From positions 1 to 32,161 of the forward strand of contig CADBXO010000026.1 of the NCBI GenBank assembly GCA_902798685.1: 32,161 nucleotides of DNA, read 5' to 3'. Under the pieces are notes generated by a model that worked only from the letters and a program-made list of their open reading frames with translations, did no database searches and was not told where the DNA came from. Positions 1 through 9,147 of this stretch are shown here, one piece after another. The stretch is from an uncultured Bacteroidales bacterium. GTDB lineage: Bacteria > Bacteroidota > Bacteroidia > Bacteroidales > Bacteroidaceae. Within the stretch, counting starts at the first letter, position 1. Every line of letters begins with the position of its first letter. The translations under genes were made by a program, and so were the position numbers.

Positions 1-19
1 TAATATACTTAAAACAGCT

Positions 20-1018
20 ATGAAGTTTTTGACAAATGAGAAACTGGTCATCTCTGGCGCAGCCGGTATGATCGGATCAAACATGGCTCAGACAGCCATT
101 ATGATGGGCCTTTCATCAAACATCTGTCTCTATGATGTTTATCTTCCCGGTCTGGAGGGTGTAGTTGAGGAACTCCGTCACTGCGCATTCCCCGGTGTAA
201 ACATCACCTTCACCGACAAGGTTGAGGAGGCTTTCAAGGATGCCAAGTACATGGTTTCATCAGGTGGCGCACCCCGTAAGGCAGGTATGACCCGTGAGGA
301 TCTGCTTGTTGGCAACGCCAAGATCGCCGAGCAGCTGGGTAAGGACATCAAGACTTACTGCCCTGACCTGAAGCACTGCGTAATCATCTTCAACCCGGCC
401 GATATCACCGGTCTGGTAACTCTGGTTTACTCAGGTCTGAAACCTTCACAGATCACCACTCTTGCAGCTCTTGACTCAACACGTCTGCAGAGCGCCCTGG
501 CCAAGCACTTCGGCATTGCTCAGGACAAGGTTACAACCGCTCGCACATACGGCGGTCACGGTGAGCAGATGGCAGTGTTCGCATCAACCGCAAAGGTTGA
601 CGGCAAGCCTCTGACCGACATCATCGGCACACCCGCTCTTACCGATGAGCAGTGGGCACAGATGAAGCAGGATGTTATCAAGGGCGGTGCCAAGATCATT
701 GAGCTTCGCGGACGTTCATCATTCCAGAGCCCCTCATTCGTTTCAATCGAAATGATCGGTGCTGCCATGGGCGGTGAGAAGTTCGAGTGGCCTGCAGGTT
801 GCTACGTAAACAACTCACAGTTCCAGAACGTAATGATGGCTATGCCTTCAACCATCGACGCTACCGGCGTTCACTACACTGACGTTAAGGGTACCGCTAC
901 TGAGATGGCTGACATCGAGGCCAGCTACAAGCACCTCCAGGCTATGCGTGACGAGGTTATCTCACTGGGCGTTCTCCCCGCAGTAAGCGAGTGGAAGAAA
1001 TACAACCCCAACCTCTGA
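20..1018 (+). CDS. mdh: Malate dehydrogenase (NAD-dependent)
   Basis: Cytosolic enzyme interconverting malate and oxaloacetate; in Bacteroidales it lies on the reductive branch from oxaloacetate to fumarate and succinate. The 332-residue protein begins with a Rossmann dinucleotide-binding loop (GAAGMIGS, residues 13-20) and has Asp39 at the end of the second strand, as in NAD-specific enzymes. The substrate loop APRKAGMTR carries Arg86 and Arg92, the arginine pattern expected of malate rather than lactate dehydrogenase. Asn125, Asp152/Arg155 (LDSTR) and His180 (YGGHGEQM) fit the remaining catalytic and binding positions. The length fits the longer of the two MDH types I know from this phylum. 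Only 19 bases precede the ATG, so its promoter is not visible. A strong terminator follows, suggesting that the transcript ends here. Confidence 0.96.
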   Translation: MKFLTNEKLVISGAAGMIGSNMAQTAIMMGLSSNICLYDVYLPGLEGVVEELRHCAFPGVNITFTDKVEEAFKDAKYMVSSGGAPRKAGMTREDLLVGNAKIAEQLGKDIKTYCPDLKHCVIIFNPADITGLVTLVYSGLKPSQITTLAALDSTRLQSALAKHFGIAQDKVTTARTYGGHGEQMAVFASTAKVDGKPLTDIIGTPALTDEQWAQMKQDVIKGGAKIIELRGRSSFQSPSFVSIEMIGAAMGGEKFEWPAGCYVNNSQFQNVMMAMPSTIDATGVHYTDVKGTATEMADIEASYKHLQAMRDEVISLGVLPAVSEWKKYNPNL

Positions 1019-1043
1019 TAGAGATATCAAACCATATTATCAG

Positions 1044-1078
1044 GAGCGTGCGGAAAATATCCGCACGCTCTTGTTTTT
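1044..1078 (+). terminator. Intrinsic terminator of mdh
   Basis: A perfect 11-bp stem (GAGCGTGCGGA, 1044-1054, with its complement at 1060-1070) closes a 5-base loop and is followed by TTGTTTTT. It starts 26 bases after the mdh stop. The end of the hairpin abuts the -33 element of the next promoter. Confidence 0.92.
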
Positions 1079-1101
1079 GATACGGCATTTGATTAGTTTT
1101 G
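1070..1101 (+). promoter_or_regulatory. Bacteroidetes-type promoter of the first HTCS gene
   Basis: The -7 element TAGTTTTG (1094-1101) matches TAnnTTTG exactly. CTTG at 1070-1073, one mismatch from TTTG, lies 20 bases upstream. A start site near 1108 would give a short leader of about 18 bases before the ATG at 1126. The -33 element overlaps the last base of the terminator stem. Confidence 0.65.
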
Positions 1102-1125
1102 TAGTGATATAAAGGATTTTATAAA

Positions 1126-4100
1126 ATGAGGAGAATTATCGCCTTATCACTCGCAATACTATATACCTCTCTGCTGTGGGCTGTCAACGGACTATCTATA
1201 ACCCAAAGCACAATCGGTAACGGACTTGAAAGCCAGACTCTCAATGTACTGGCAAAAGACAGGCTGGGCCGCCTTTGGGTAGGTTCCGATGTAGGACTGT
1301 CCGTCATATCCAACGGTACCGTAACCAATATCAGGGAGATTGTATCAGAAGGAGGACTCGTTATGCTGGGTAATGTAAACAGCATAGTATGTACCGATAA
1401 TGTCCTGCTGGCGTGTGAAGACCGCATCCTCTGCTATGACTACAAAAACAAGTTCGCGGTCACGCTCAAATATGATGACATCATACTCAAGACCAAGGAT
1501 TTCCTGCTTGAAGGAGATGAAGCCACCTTCTATGATCCCGACATGCACGGTCTCTTCACGTATGACATCAGCAAATCCGAATGCAGACTTACCGCCTCTT
1601 TCCCCGGCAATGAAGACTATGATTTTGTCAAGATCCTTCGCTCAGAATCAGACGCTTCAATACTCTACCTGGCCGATGACAAGCTGGGTCTCTACCGTTT
1701 CAACCGAAACACCGGAACACTGGAACGCATACCCGGCACCGACAGGCCTATCATAGCAAAAGCTACTGCCATAGACCGCAGCAATATTATCTGGCTATCA
1801 GTTCCGTCAGAAGGATTGAAAGGTTATTACATCAACGGTAACTATGAAAAGGTTGCCGAATACAACACCTCCGGAGTCAACCTTCTTTCCGATGACATCT
1901 CACTCATCACTCCGCTTCCCAACGGAAACCTGCTGACAGCCCACTCCGATGCCGGCATCTGCATCATCGAACGCAGCAACATCGTTGAGGATGAAGCCGT
2001 CACCGTCAGCGTAGTCAACACACTCAAGAACGTCACCTCCACGCTGGTCAATTCCGAGGACCGTGAGACCCTCTATGCCACAGCCGGCTACGGACTCATC
2101 TCCATCAAAAAGACATTCATCGGACAGATACATCATATCTACGAGCATCATGACGGAATAGTCAGTTTTGACAACTACATATCAGGCATTGATGAACCTG
2201 AGGGTACCGTCATAATGGCAACCATGAGCAACGGTCTGTGCAGGATAGATCCCGTAAACCAGCAAAGGACCCTATTGAAAGGTACAGACAAACTCCAGAT
2301 TGTCTCCATGTGCCATCTTGCAAATGACAACGTTATCCTTATGGCCGATGCCAACAGGGGACTGCTCTTCTTTGACCGCATCAGGAACAAGGTCATGGTT
2401 CCTGATTCCCGTTATCCCGCAATCCCCACACCCTCATATGCTGACCTTAAGAACATGAAGATAACCAGTGCCGATAACGGAGATGTCTTTATATTCAACG
2501 TCAACTCACGCCATTACGTCTACAGGAAGGACAGCGCAAAGCTTGAAGAGATACTGCTCACTTCAAACAACAATGAAACCATAAAACTGGTAGAGAACAC
2601 CTGCTCCACCCCTTACGCCATATATGTGACCAACAGAGGAGCCATCTACGAGATAAACTATTCATCACTTGAGAGCCGCTGCATATACCTGAACAAGGAT
2701 AAGGTCATACACAACATAACCTCAATCGACGCCAATTCACAGGGTGAGCTCTTCTTTACCGAGCCGGCCGGACTGCACCGTTATGATCCGCGTTCCAACT
2801 ATGACGAGGTGCTTGTTGAGACTTGGGGTAACGGCCGATTCACGAACGTTGCGGTAGATACCAAGGACCGCATCTGGTTCACCACAACCGATGAATACAT
2901 CCAGGTGTTTGACTTTGCCAAGAAGGAACTCCTGCTCTACTCCATTGAGGACGGAGTACCAAGCTCACGTTTCCTGAACACTTTCTCACTCTGCACAAAG
3001 ACGGGCATAATACTGTTCCCCAACTCCATCGGCCTTGTGACCGTAAACACCAACAGTTCGCTCATGATTGACACACCCCCCGTGGATGTCATCTGCACCG
3101 GAGCCCATACTGAAAAGAAGGATTTCACTCATGAGGAGATACAGAAATCCGTCACCGATCCGTTGAAACTGCCTATAAAATACAAGGAACTTGACCTGGA
3201 ATTCTCGGCCAACTCTTTCAACCCCACCTACCCTCACCTGATAATCTATGACATCTACAGGGATGACATTCTGGTAAGGGCCATGAGCACTACCGGCACA
3301 TCCATCACCATCCCCAGAATGGATAACGGCAACTACAGCGTAGTTATCAGACAGGCATACCGCAAAGGACTCAGTGAACCCCGTACAATACTCCGTTTCA
3401 GGGTTCCCAAACATTTTCTGGGTACCATACCCGGCGTACTCACCGCACTCATCATAATGCTTATATTCGGCTATTCCATAGCTCGTATTTCATCCAACAG
3501 GGAGAAGAACCGACTGGAGAAAGCCATTGCCGCCCAGGATATCAAAAACCGCGAGGACAAGATTACATTCCTTTCAAACATAGCCCACGAGCTGCGCACA
3601 CCGCTTTCACTCATCTACAATCCGGTAAAGGATTTCCTGCAGGAAAAATCAGTTGACGGAATCGATTACGAGCGTATGGAGCGAATCTTCAACCAGGTCA
3701 ACAAGATGACAGTCATGGTCAATATGATCCTGGACAGCAGCCGTGCCGATGTCAACAAGGCCGATATCCTTATTGAAGAGGTTAACCTGAACGAATGGCT
3801 CAACTTCCTGCTTGAGGATTACCGCATTGACTGCTACAGCAAGGGATTCAGTCTCAAGTTCATGATGGACAACAACATCGGCATTGTATCCATAGACAAG
3901 AGAATCATTGAGACAGGACTCTCCAACATGGTAAACAACGCCATCAAATACAGTACTCCCGGAACCACCATTACCGTAAGCACAGAGAAGGTGGGCGAGA
4001 TCATTCGCGTATCGGTCAAGGACCAGGGACGCGGATTCTCATGTGATCCGGAGGACCTGTTCAAACGCTATTACAGGGAAAACACCGACAACTCCATACC

Positions 4101-5103
4101 CGGCTACGGTCTGGGACTCCCCTATGCAAGACTGCAGCTGAGCCTGATAGGAGGTATAATGTCGGCCTTCAACAATGAGGACGGTGTGGGCTCGACATTC
4201 TTCATGGAGTTCCCGATGACAGCCGGCAAGAAACACTCAGCCGCCAAATCAGAAGAATCCGTTCAAACCGGAAAGACCAAGGCTGCCGATGCCGACGGAA
4301 CAAAAGACAATTCCATGGAGGGCATGGCCCAGGATTTCGATACCAACGACATGACCGTACTCTTTGTCTCCGCTGATGAGAAGGAATCAGAATCATTCAT
4401 CAATGAGTTTGACGGCATGTTCAAGGACATCCATACTGCCAAAAACGGAAAGGAGGCCGCCAGCCTGCTCAAAAGTACTGACATTGACATAGTTGTAAGT
4501 GATGTCGATATGCCTGAGATGGACGGATTCGGACTCTGCCGTCACATCAAGAGCACACTTGACATCAGTCATATACCCGTCATTCTGCTGACAACACGCA
4601 GCGACGAGCGAAACAAGACCCTGGGTTACAAGATGGGTGCCGACGCATTCATTCCCAAACCGTATGATGTCAAGCAGATGTTCGCCCTGATACGCAGTCA
4701 GCTTGGCGGCAGGTTCGAGATAAAGCGTCAGTACAACTTCGGATTCTTCAGCAAGATGAGTTCCGACCAGACCTTCAGCGTAACTGATGAGGAGTTCATC
4801 GGCTCACTCAACTCACTCATAGAACAGTTCATATCTGATCCTGCACTCAGTGAGGAATACATCCTTAAGCATACCGGAACCACACGCACCGTCATGCTCA
4901 GGAAGATGAAAGGACTGTTGGGCACTGACCTTACCAAATACCTGACAAGGATAAGAGTAAGCCTTATCAAGGATAAGCTTACGGGTACGGATGAGGATTT
5001 TGAAACCATAGCGGCTCAGACCGGCTTTACCAGCGTGGACGCTATGAACAAGGTCTTCAAACGGGAGACAGGCAAAACCCTGCAGGCAATGCGGGAGCAA
5101 TAA
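1126..5103 (+). CDS. Hybrid two-component system protein (HTCS), first of a tandem pair
   Basis: A 1,325-residue one-protein signalling chain of the kind that spans the inner membrane and senses periplasmic ligands, often glycans. In order: signal peptide/anchor (1-20), a long two-component-propeller sensor region with repeats such as GRLWVGSDVG (about 25-680), a Y_Y_Y-like domain (about 690-760), a transmembrane helix (about 768-790), HisKA with His821 in AHELRTP, an ATPase domain with NNAIKY and GYGLGL, a receiver with Asp1126 in SDVDMP, and a C-terminal AraC-type helix-turn-helix. The kinase looks intact. The receiver start reads FVSADE where its neighbour has IVDDQD, so at least one residue of the acidic metal-binding pair is missing. 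The final helix-turn-helix also departs from consensus (GFTSVDAMNKVF). It has its own promoter. No susC/susD or carbohydrate-active enzyme gene lies nearby, so the ligand cannot be guessed. Confidence 0.93.
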   Translation: MRRIIALSLAILYTSLLWAVNGLSITQSTIGNGLESQTLNVLAKDRLGRLWVGSDVGLSVISNGTVTNIREIVSEGGLVMLGNVNSIVCTDNVLLACEDRILCYDYKNKFAVTLKYDDIILKTKDFLLEGDEATFYDPDMHGLFTYDISKSECRLTASFPGNEDYDFVKILRSESDASILYLADDKLGLYRFNRNTGTLERIPGTDRPIIAKATAIDRSNIIWLSVPSEGLKGYYINGNYEKVAEYNTSGVNLLSDDISLITPLPNGNLLTAHSDAGICIIERSNIVEDEAVTVSVVNTLKNVTSTLVNSEDRETLYATAGYGLISIKKTFIGQIHHIYEHHDGIVSFDNYISGIDEPEGTVIMATMSNGLCRIDPVNQQRTLLKGTDKLQIVSMCHLANDNVILMADANRGLLFFDRIRNKVMVPDSRYPAIPTPSYADLKNMKITSADNGDVFIFNVNSRHYVYRKDSAKLEEILLTSNNNETIKLVENTCSTPYAIYVTNRGAIYEINYSSLESRCIYLNKDKVIHNITSIDANSQGELFFTEPAGLHRYDPRSNYDEVLVETWGNGRFTNVAVDTKDRIWFTTTDEYIQVFDFAKKELLLYSIEDGVPSSRFLNTFSLCTKTGIILFPNSIGLVTVNTNSSLMIDTPPVDVICTGAHTEKKDFTHEEIQKSVTDPLKLPIKYKELDLEFSANSFNPTYPHLIIYDIYRDDILVRAMSTTGTSITIPRMDNGNYSVVIRQAYRKGLSEPRTILRFRVPKHFLGTIPGVLTALIIMLIFGYSIARISSNREKNRLEKAIAAQDIKNREDKITFLSNIAHELRTPLSLIYNPVKDFLQEKSVDGIDYERMERIFNQVNKMTVMVNMILDSSRADVNKADILIEEVNLNEWLNFLLEDYRIDCYSKGFSLKFMMDNNIGIVSIDKRIIETGLSNMVNNAIKYSTPGTTITVSTEKVGEIIRVSVKDQGRGFSCDPEDLFKRYYRENTDNSIPGYGLGLPYARLQLSLIGGIMSAFNNEDGVGSTFFMEFPMTAGKKHSAAKSEESVQTGKTKAADADGTKDNSMEGMAQDFDTNDMTVLFVSADEKESESFINEFDGMFKDIHTAKNGKEAASLLKSTDIDIVVSDVDMPEMDGFGLCRHIKSTLDISHIPVILLTTRSDERNKTLGYKMGADAFIPKPYDVKQMFALIRSQLGGRFEIKRQYNFGFFSKMSSDQTFSVTDEEFIGSLNSLIEQFISDPALSEEYILKHTGTTRTVMLRKMKGLLGTDLTKYLTRIRVSLIKDKLTGTDEDFETIAAQTGFTSVDAMNKVFKRETGKTLQAMREQ

Positions 5104-5117
5104 CACGCATACGCCCG

Positions 5118-5149
5118 TTTGCGGGATAATTTGATTTTTACTACATTAG
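5118..5149 (+). promoter_or_regulatory. Promoter between the two HTCS genes
   Basis: TTTG (5118-5121), exactly 20 bases, then TACATTAG (5142-5149), seven of eight matches to TAnnTTTG. The predicted start near 5156 lies 20 bases before the ATG at 5176. This argues for independent transcription of the second sensor, and against a TTG start at 5119, which would fall inside the -33 box. Confidence 0.6.
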
Positions 5150-5175
5150 CACAACAATCACAGAATATCAGCCAT

Positions 5176-8100
5176 ATGAAGAAGAGGTTCCTGACATTAC
5201 TGTTATCGGCCATAACCTGTCTGACAGCAAGCGCGTTTTATACCCAGAAGGTTGAGATAACCATAGACAAAGGTCTAAGCTGCAACGCTGTCCGGTCATT
5301 TGCCAAGGATATCTACGGAAGGCTCTGGGTAGGAACCACCAACGGTGCCAATCTGATATCGAACGGAGCCATAAGCCAATACCAGTATCTGACTGTAGGC
5401 AATGACAATATCGTTTTGGGCGACGTCATCTCCATAGGCTGCTCCAGACGAGCCGTACTTGCCACCACCAACCACATCATAGACTTTGATCCCGACAATG
5501 ACTCTACCCGTCTTGTCACTTATGAGGGAAGGATCCTAAGGACCGAATACATAATGATGGTGGGTGACTCTGCCTATTTCTACAGTATGGCTATGGGTGC
5601 TGTGATGATGTATGACATGAATATCGGAACCACCCAAATTATAGCCCAGTTCCCTTCAGAGCGTCAGTTCCATTTCACCAAGATACTTCAGGTTTCCAGT
5701 GACCCCACCCAGCTTCTCCTTGTAGAGGATGATCGCGGAATATATCACCTGAACACCAACACAGGCGCCCTGACCCATATGGATCCCTTGGGATACAATA
5801 TAATAAGCCGTACCGTGTTCACGGACTCAAAGGATATCCTGTGGATAGCATATAAGGGAAAGGGAATTACCGGATACTATGTAAAATCGGGATTCGACAT
5901 GATTGCCCATTATGATTCCTCTAATTCATGTCTGACCAAGGATAACATCACATGTCTGACCGAGTTCTCCGACAGCTGTCTTCTGGTATGCACTGCCGAG
6001 AACGGAATAACCGTCCTCAACCGCAGGACAGGTAAGGCCGATGAGCAGTTACTCGGAAAAATAGATCCCCTTCATGTATTGTGCGCCGATATCGACCTGG
6101 AAGAGAACGAAATCATTCTTGGAACCCTGCATTGCGGCGTGGTAACCCTGAAACGCTCATTCTTCCATAACTTGAGCATCAGCGTTCCTGATCATGGTTC
6201 CGAGACCTTCAGTATTCCCATTTCCGGTTATCAGGAACCCGACGGTACGCTCTGGTTCGGTTCAGCAGGATTCGGACTGAGCAAATTTGAAGAGGGGACC
6301 GAGAAGCAGGTCAATTATCCTTCAACCCAGGGTATGAGGGTATCAGGCATTTGCCGTTTTGACAATGAAAACCTTCTTATAACAGACCGCTCACAGGGAC
6401 TGTTCCTTTTCAATAAGAGAACAGGAAAGGTCTCTCCCGCCCGTTTTATGGCTGATGCAGGCATAAACATATCGTCATCAAGGCTGACCAATCTCAAAAC
6501 CATAACAACCCCCGACGGCGACATAATGCTCTTTAACTGCAACGGACGCCATTTCATATTCCGACGCGGTACCAATGAGATACGTGAGATAATACTCCAG
6601 AAGAACGGCGAGGAGAACAGAGGTATTGTGGTTGACGTCAAGGAACGCCCTTCACATGCCACCATCGTCTGCAACGGATGCATATATGAGATAGACTACA
6701 GAACTCTTCTGGCACGTCTCGTATTCCAGTCTTCGGATGATGACCAGAGCGACATCTCAAATGTAGTGGAAGATTCCCGCGGTATCATCTGGGCCTGCTC
6801 TCCGGACGAGATAATCAGCTATGACCCCAGAGCCAACAAGCTGTCCAGAATTATGGACAACAGGGACTACGGAGTATTCCTATCCATGTCAATTGACCGT
6901 CATGACCATCTTTGGGTTACCACCGATAAGTCATTCATGATAATGATTGACACCAATGACAAGGATTTCAAGGAACCCTTTACATATTACGGAAGAGACT
7001 GCGGAACAATGCTCAACTTCCTTCCCGGTTTCTCAATAGTATCCAGAAAGGGAAATATCTATTTCCCCAACACTTCAGGACTGGTTATAATCAATCCTGA
7101 TGATGTCAGCATCAGATATAACAGCAATCCTTATCCTGTATCCCTGACCAAGATAGTACTGGACGGAACCATCTATGAAAGTCACGGAAACCAACAGGGC
7201 AAGACTCTGAGCATTCCCAACAAATACTCCCTTCTGAACGTACATGTGGCTGTTGACCGTTTCGATCCCACCAGACCTGTGTCGCTCAAATATGTATTGC
7301 TCAAGAAAGGCCGTCCGTTCCCGGTTTCAGAGGCCATCACCAGCAATACGGAGTTCTCCATTCCCAAATCCACTCACGGATCATTTACACTTATGGTAAG
7401 TCAGAGGACAATACAGGGATGGAGTGAGCCGCAGGAGATCCTGTCATATAATGTGGCACGTCCGTTCATAATGACCGTTCCTGCATACCTGCTTATCATA
7501 GCACTCATAATATCGATAAGCGTTACCATATCAAAGGTCGGAATAAGCCTCAAGCAGATTGATATGGACCGTGCCATGAACGCCCAGGAAAACAAGCACA
7601 AGGATGACAAGATATCCCTGCTCTCCAACCTGGCCCACGAACTCCGCACCCCGCTATCCCTGATATACAACCCTGTCAAGGATATGCTTGAGGAGAAGTC
7701 TGTCAAGGGCAGTGATTATGAACGTCTGGAACGCATCTTCAATCAGGTACAGAAGATGACCGACATGGTCAATACAATCCTTGACAAGGGTACCAATGAC
7801 GTAAGCAGGAACGACGTTTCCATAGAGCAGATTGACCTGAACGACTGGCTGGGCAAGATCATTGAGGATTTCAAGATAGACTGCTATGCCAAGGGTCTTA
7901 AGACACAGTATAATCCCATGCCGGATCTGGGTAAGGTTAGTCTTGATGTAAAGATGGTGGAGACAGCCGTAAACAACATCATGTCAAATGCCATCAAGTA
8001 CAGTGATACCGGAACCATCACTGTTACCACAGGCCACGACAGAGGTAAGATATGGATGCAGTTCCAGGATGAAGGACGCGGATTCACCTGCCGTCCCGAG

Positions 8101-9147
8101 GAGCTGTTCAGACGCTACTACAGGGAAAATGAGAATATACCCGGCTACGGTCTGGGACTGCCTCATGCCAAAATGCTCATAGAGTTGATGGACGGTACTA
8201 TCAGGGCCGAAAAGAACGCAGGACCGGGTTCTACCTTCACTATCGAGATTCCTGACAATCTGGGTGAGAAGCAAAATATAGCTCCCACCAAGCCCCAGAT
8301 TCCCGTCGTGACCGAGACTACTGATTTCGGAAACATTGAGGAACCCGCTCAGACTGATGAGGTTGATTTCGACACCAAGAGCATGACGCTGCTCATTGTC
8401 GATGACCAGGATGACATCCTGCAGTTCATCAAGGATGAATACTCTACCCTGTTCAAGACCATCTATACCGCTCATGACGGTAAGGAGGCCCTGGACCTTG
8501 TACGCCAGCGTATGCCTAACGTTGTGGTCAGTGATATCATGATGCCTCGCATGAACGGTTTTGAACTCTGTAAGACCATCAAGACTGATCTGGAATTAAG
8601 TAGTATCCCAGTTATCCTGCTCACCTCACGAAGCGATCCCAAGAACCAGGATATGGGTTACAAGATGGGTGCTGACTCATTCCTTCCCAAACCGTTTGAC
8701 TCCAAGCTTCTGTACAAGATAATAAGGAGCCAGCTCAAGAACCGTTATGAGATCAAGCGCCAGTACGCCACATCGTTCTTTACAGCAATCTCTGAGGACC
8801 AGACATTCAGTGCAGCCGATGAGCAGTTCGTACTCAAACTCAACCGCTTTATCCGCGAGAACCTGAGCAACACCATGCTGGGCGTAGATATGATTGTGGA
8901 TCACATGAACGTGTCACGTACCACGCTGTTCAACAAGATGAACAACCTGGTAGGTGCATCCACCAACAAGTATATACGCCGAATAAGGATAGACGTGGCA
9001 AAGGAGATGCTCTCCAAGACCAACAAGTCAGTAGGTACCATCGCCGAGGAGACAGGATTCTCCGAGAGCCAGTACTTCAGCACCGTCTTCAAACAGGAGA
9101 CAGGCATGACACCCTCACAGTTCAAGGACTCACTGCGCAAGCTATGA
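5176..9147 (+). CDS. Hybrid two-component system protein (HTCS), second of a tandem pair
   Basis: A 1,323-residue paralogue of the preceding gene with the same architecture: signal peptide (MKKRFLTLLLSAITCLTASA), propeller sensor region to about residue 680, Y_Y_Y-like domain, a membrane helix near residues 765-785, HisKA with His821 in AHELRTP, ATPase with GYGLGL, receiver and AraC helix-turn-helix. The receiver is canonical: acidic pair Asp1076/Asp1077 (IVDDQD), phospho-acceptor Asp1120 (SDIMMP) and Lys in LPKPFD. The last helix-turn-helix ends in a consensus-like GFSESQYFSTVFKQETGMTPSQF. I chose the ATG at 5176 over an upstream TTG at 5119 because it begins a normal signal peptide, follows a promoter, and puts the phospho-accepting histidine at residue 821, the same number as in its neighbour. 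The stop overlaps the convergent dprA stop. Confidence 0.94.
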   Translation: MKKRFLTLLLSAITCLTASAFYTQKVEITIDKGLSCNAVRSFAKDIYGRLWVGTTNGANLISNGAISQYQYLTVGNDNIVLGDVISIGCSRRAVLATTNHIIDFDPDNDSTRLVTYEGRILRTEYIMMVGDSAYFYSMAMGAVMMYDMNIGTTQIIAQFPSERQFHFTKILQVSSDPTQLLLVEDDRGIYHLNTNTGALTHMDPLGYNIISRTVFTDSKDILWIAYKGKGITGYYVKSGFDMIAHYDSSNSCLTKDNITCLTEFSDSCLLVCTAENGITVLNRRTGKADEQLLGKIDPLHVLCADIDLEENEIILGTLHCGVVTLKRSFFHNLSISVPDHGSETFSIPISGYQEPDGTLWFGSAGFGLSKFEEGTEKQVNYPSTQGMRVSGICRFDNENLLITDRSQGLFLFNKRTGKVSPARFMADAGINISSSRLTNLKTITTPDGDIMLFNCNGRHFIFRRGTNEIREIILQKNGEENRGIVVDVKERPSHATIVCNGCIYEIDYRTLLARLVFQSSDDDQSDISNVVEDSRGIIWACSPDEIISYDPRANKLSRIMDNRDYGVFLSMSIDRHDHLWVTTDKSFMIMIDTNDKDFKEPFTYYGRDCGTMLNFLPGFSIVSRKGNIYFPNTSGLVIINPDDVSIRYNSNPYPVSLTKIVLDGTIYESHGNQQGKTLSIPNKYSLLNVHVAVDRFDPTRPVSLKYVLLKKGRPFPVSEAITSNTEFSIPKSTHGSFTLMVSQRTIQGWSEPQEILSYNVARPFIMTVPAYLLIIALIISISVTISKVGISLKQIDMDRAMNAQENKHKDDKISLLSNLAHELRTPLSLIYNPVKDMLEEKSVKGSDYERLERIFNQVQKMTDMVNTILDKGTNDVSRNDVSIEQIDLNDWLGKIIEDFKIDCYAKGLKTQYNPMPDLGKVSLDVKMVETAVNNIMSNAIKYSDTGTITVTTGHDRGKIWMQFQDEGRGFTCRPEELFRRYYRENENIPGYGLGLPHAKMLIELMDGTIRAEKNAGPGSTFTIEIPDNLGEKQNIAPTKPQIPVVTETTDFGNIEEPAQTDEVDFDTKSMTLLIVDDQDDILQFIKDEYSTLFKTIYTAHDGKEALDLVRQRMPNVVVSDIMMPRMNGFELCKTIKTDLELSSIPVILLTSRSDPKNQDMGYKMGADSFLPKPFDSKLLYKIIRSQLKNRYEIKRQYATSFFTAISEDQTFSAADEQFVLKLNRFIRENLSNTMLGVDMIVDHMNVSRTTLFNKMNNLVGASTNKYIRRIRIDVAKEMLSKTNKSVGTIAEETGFSESQYFSTVFKQETGMTPSQFKDSLRKL

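Noticed and set aside
5114-5125. CCCG-TTTG-CGGG hairpin as a terminator after the first HTCS
   Set aside because: The stem is only four pairs with no directly following T-run, and its loop is the -33 box of the next promoter.
1126-9147. A polysaccharide utilisation locus around the HTCS genes
   Set aside because: No susC/susD pair, glycoside hydrolase or transporter is present on either side within the window.
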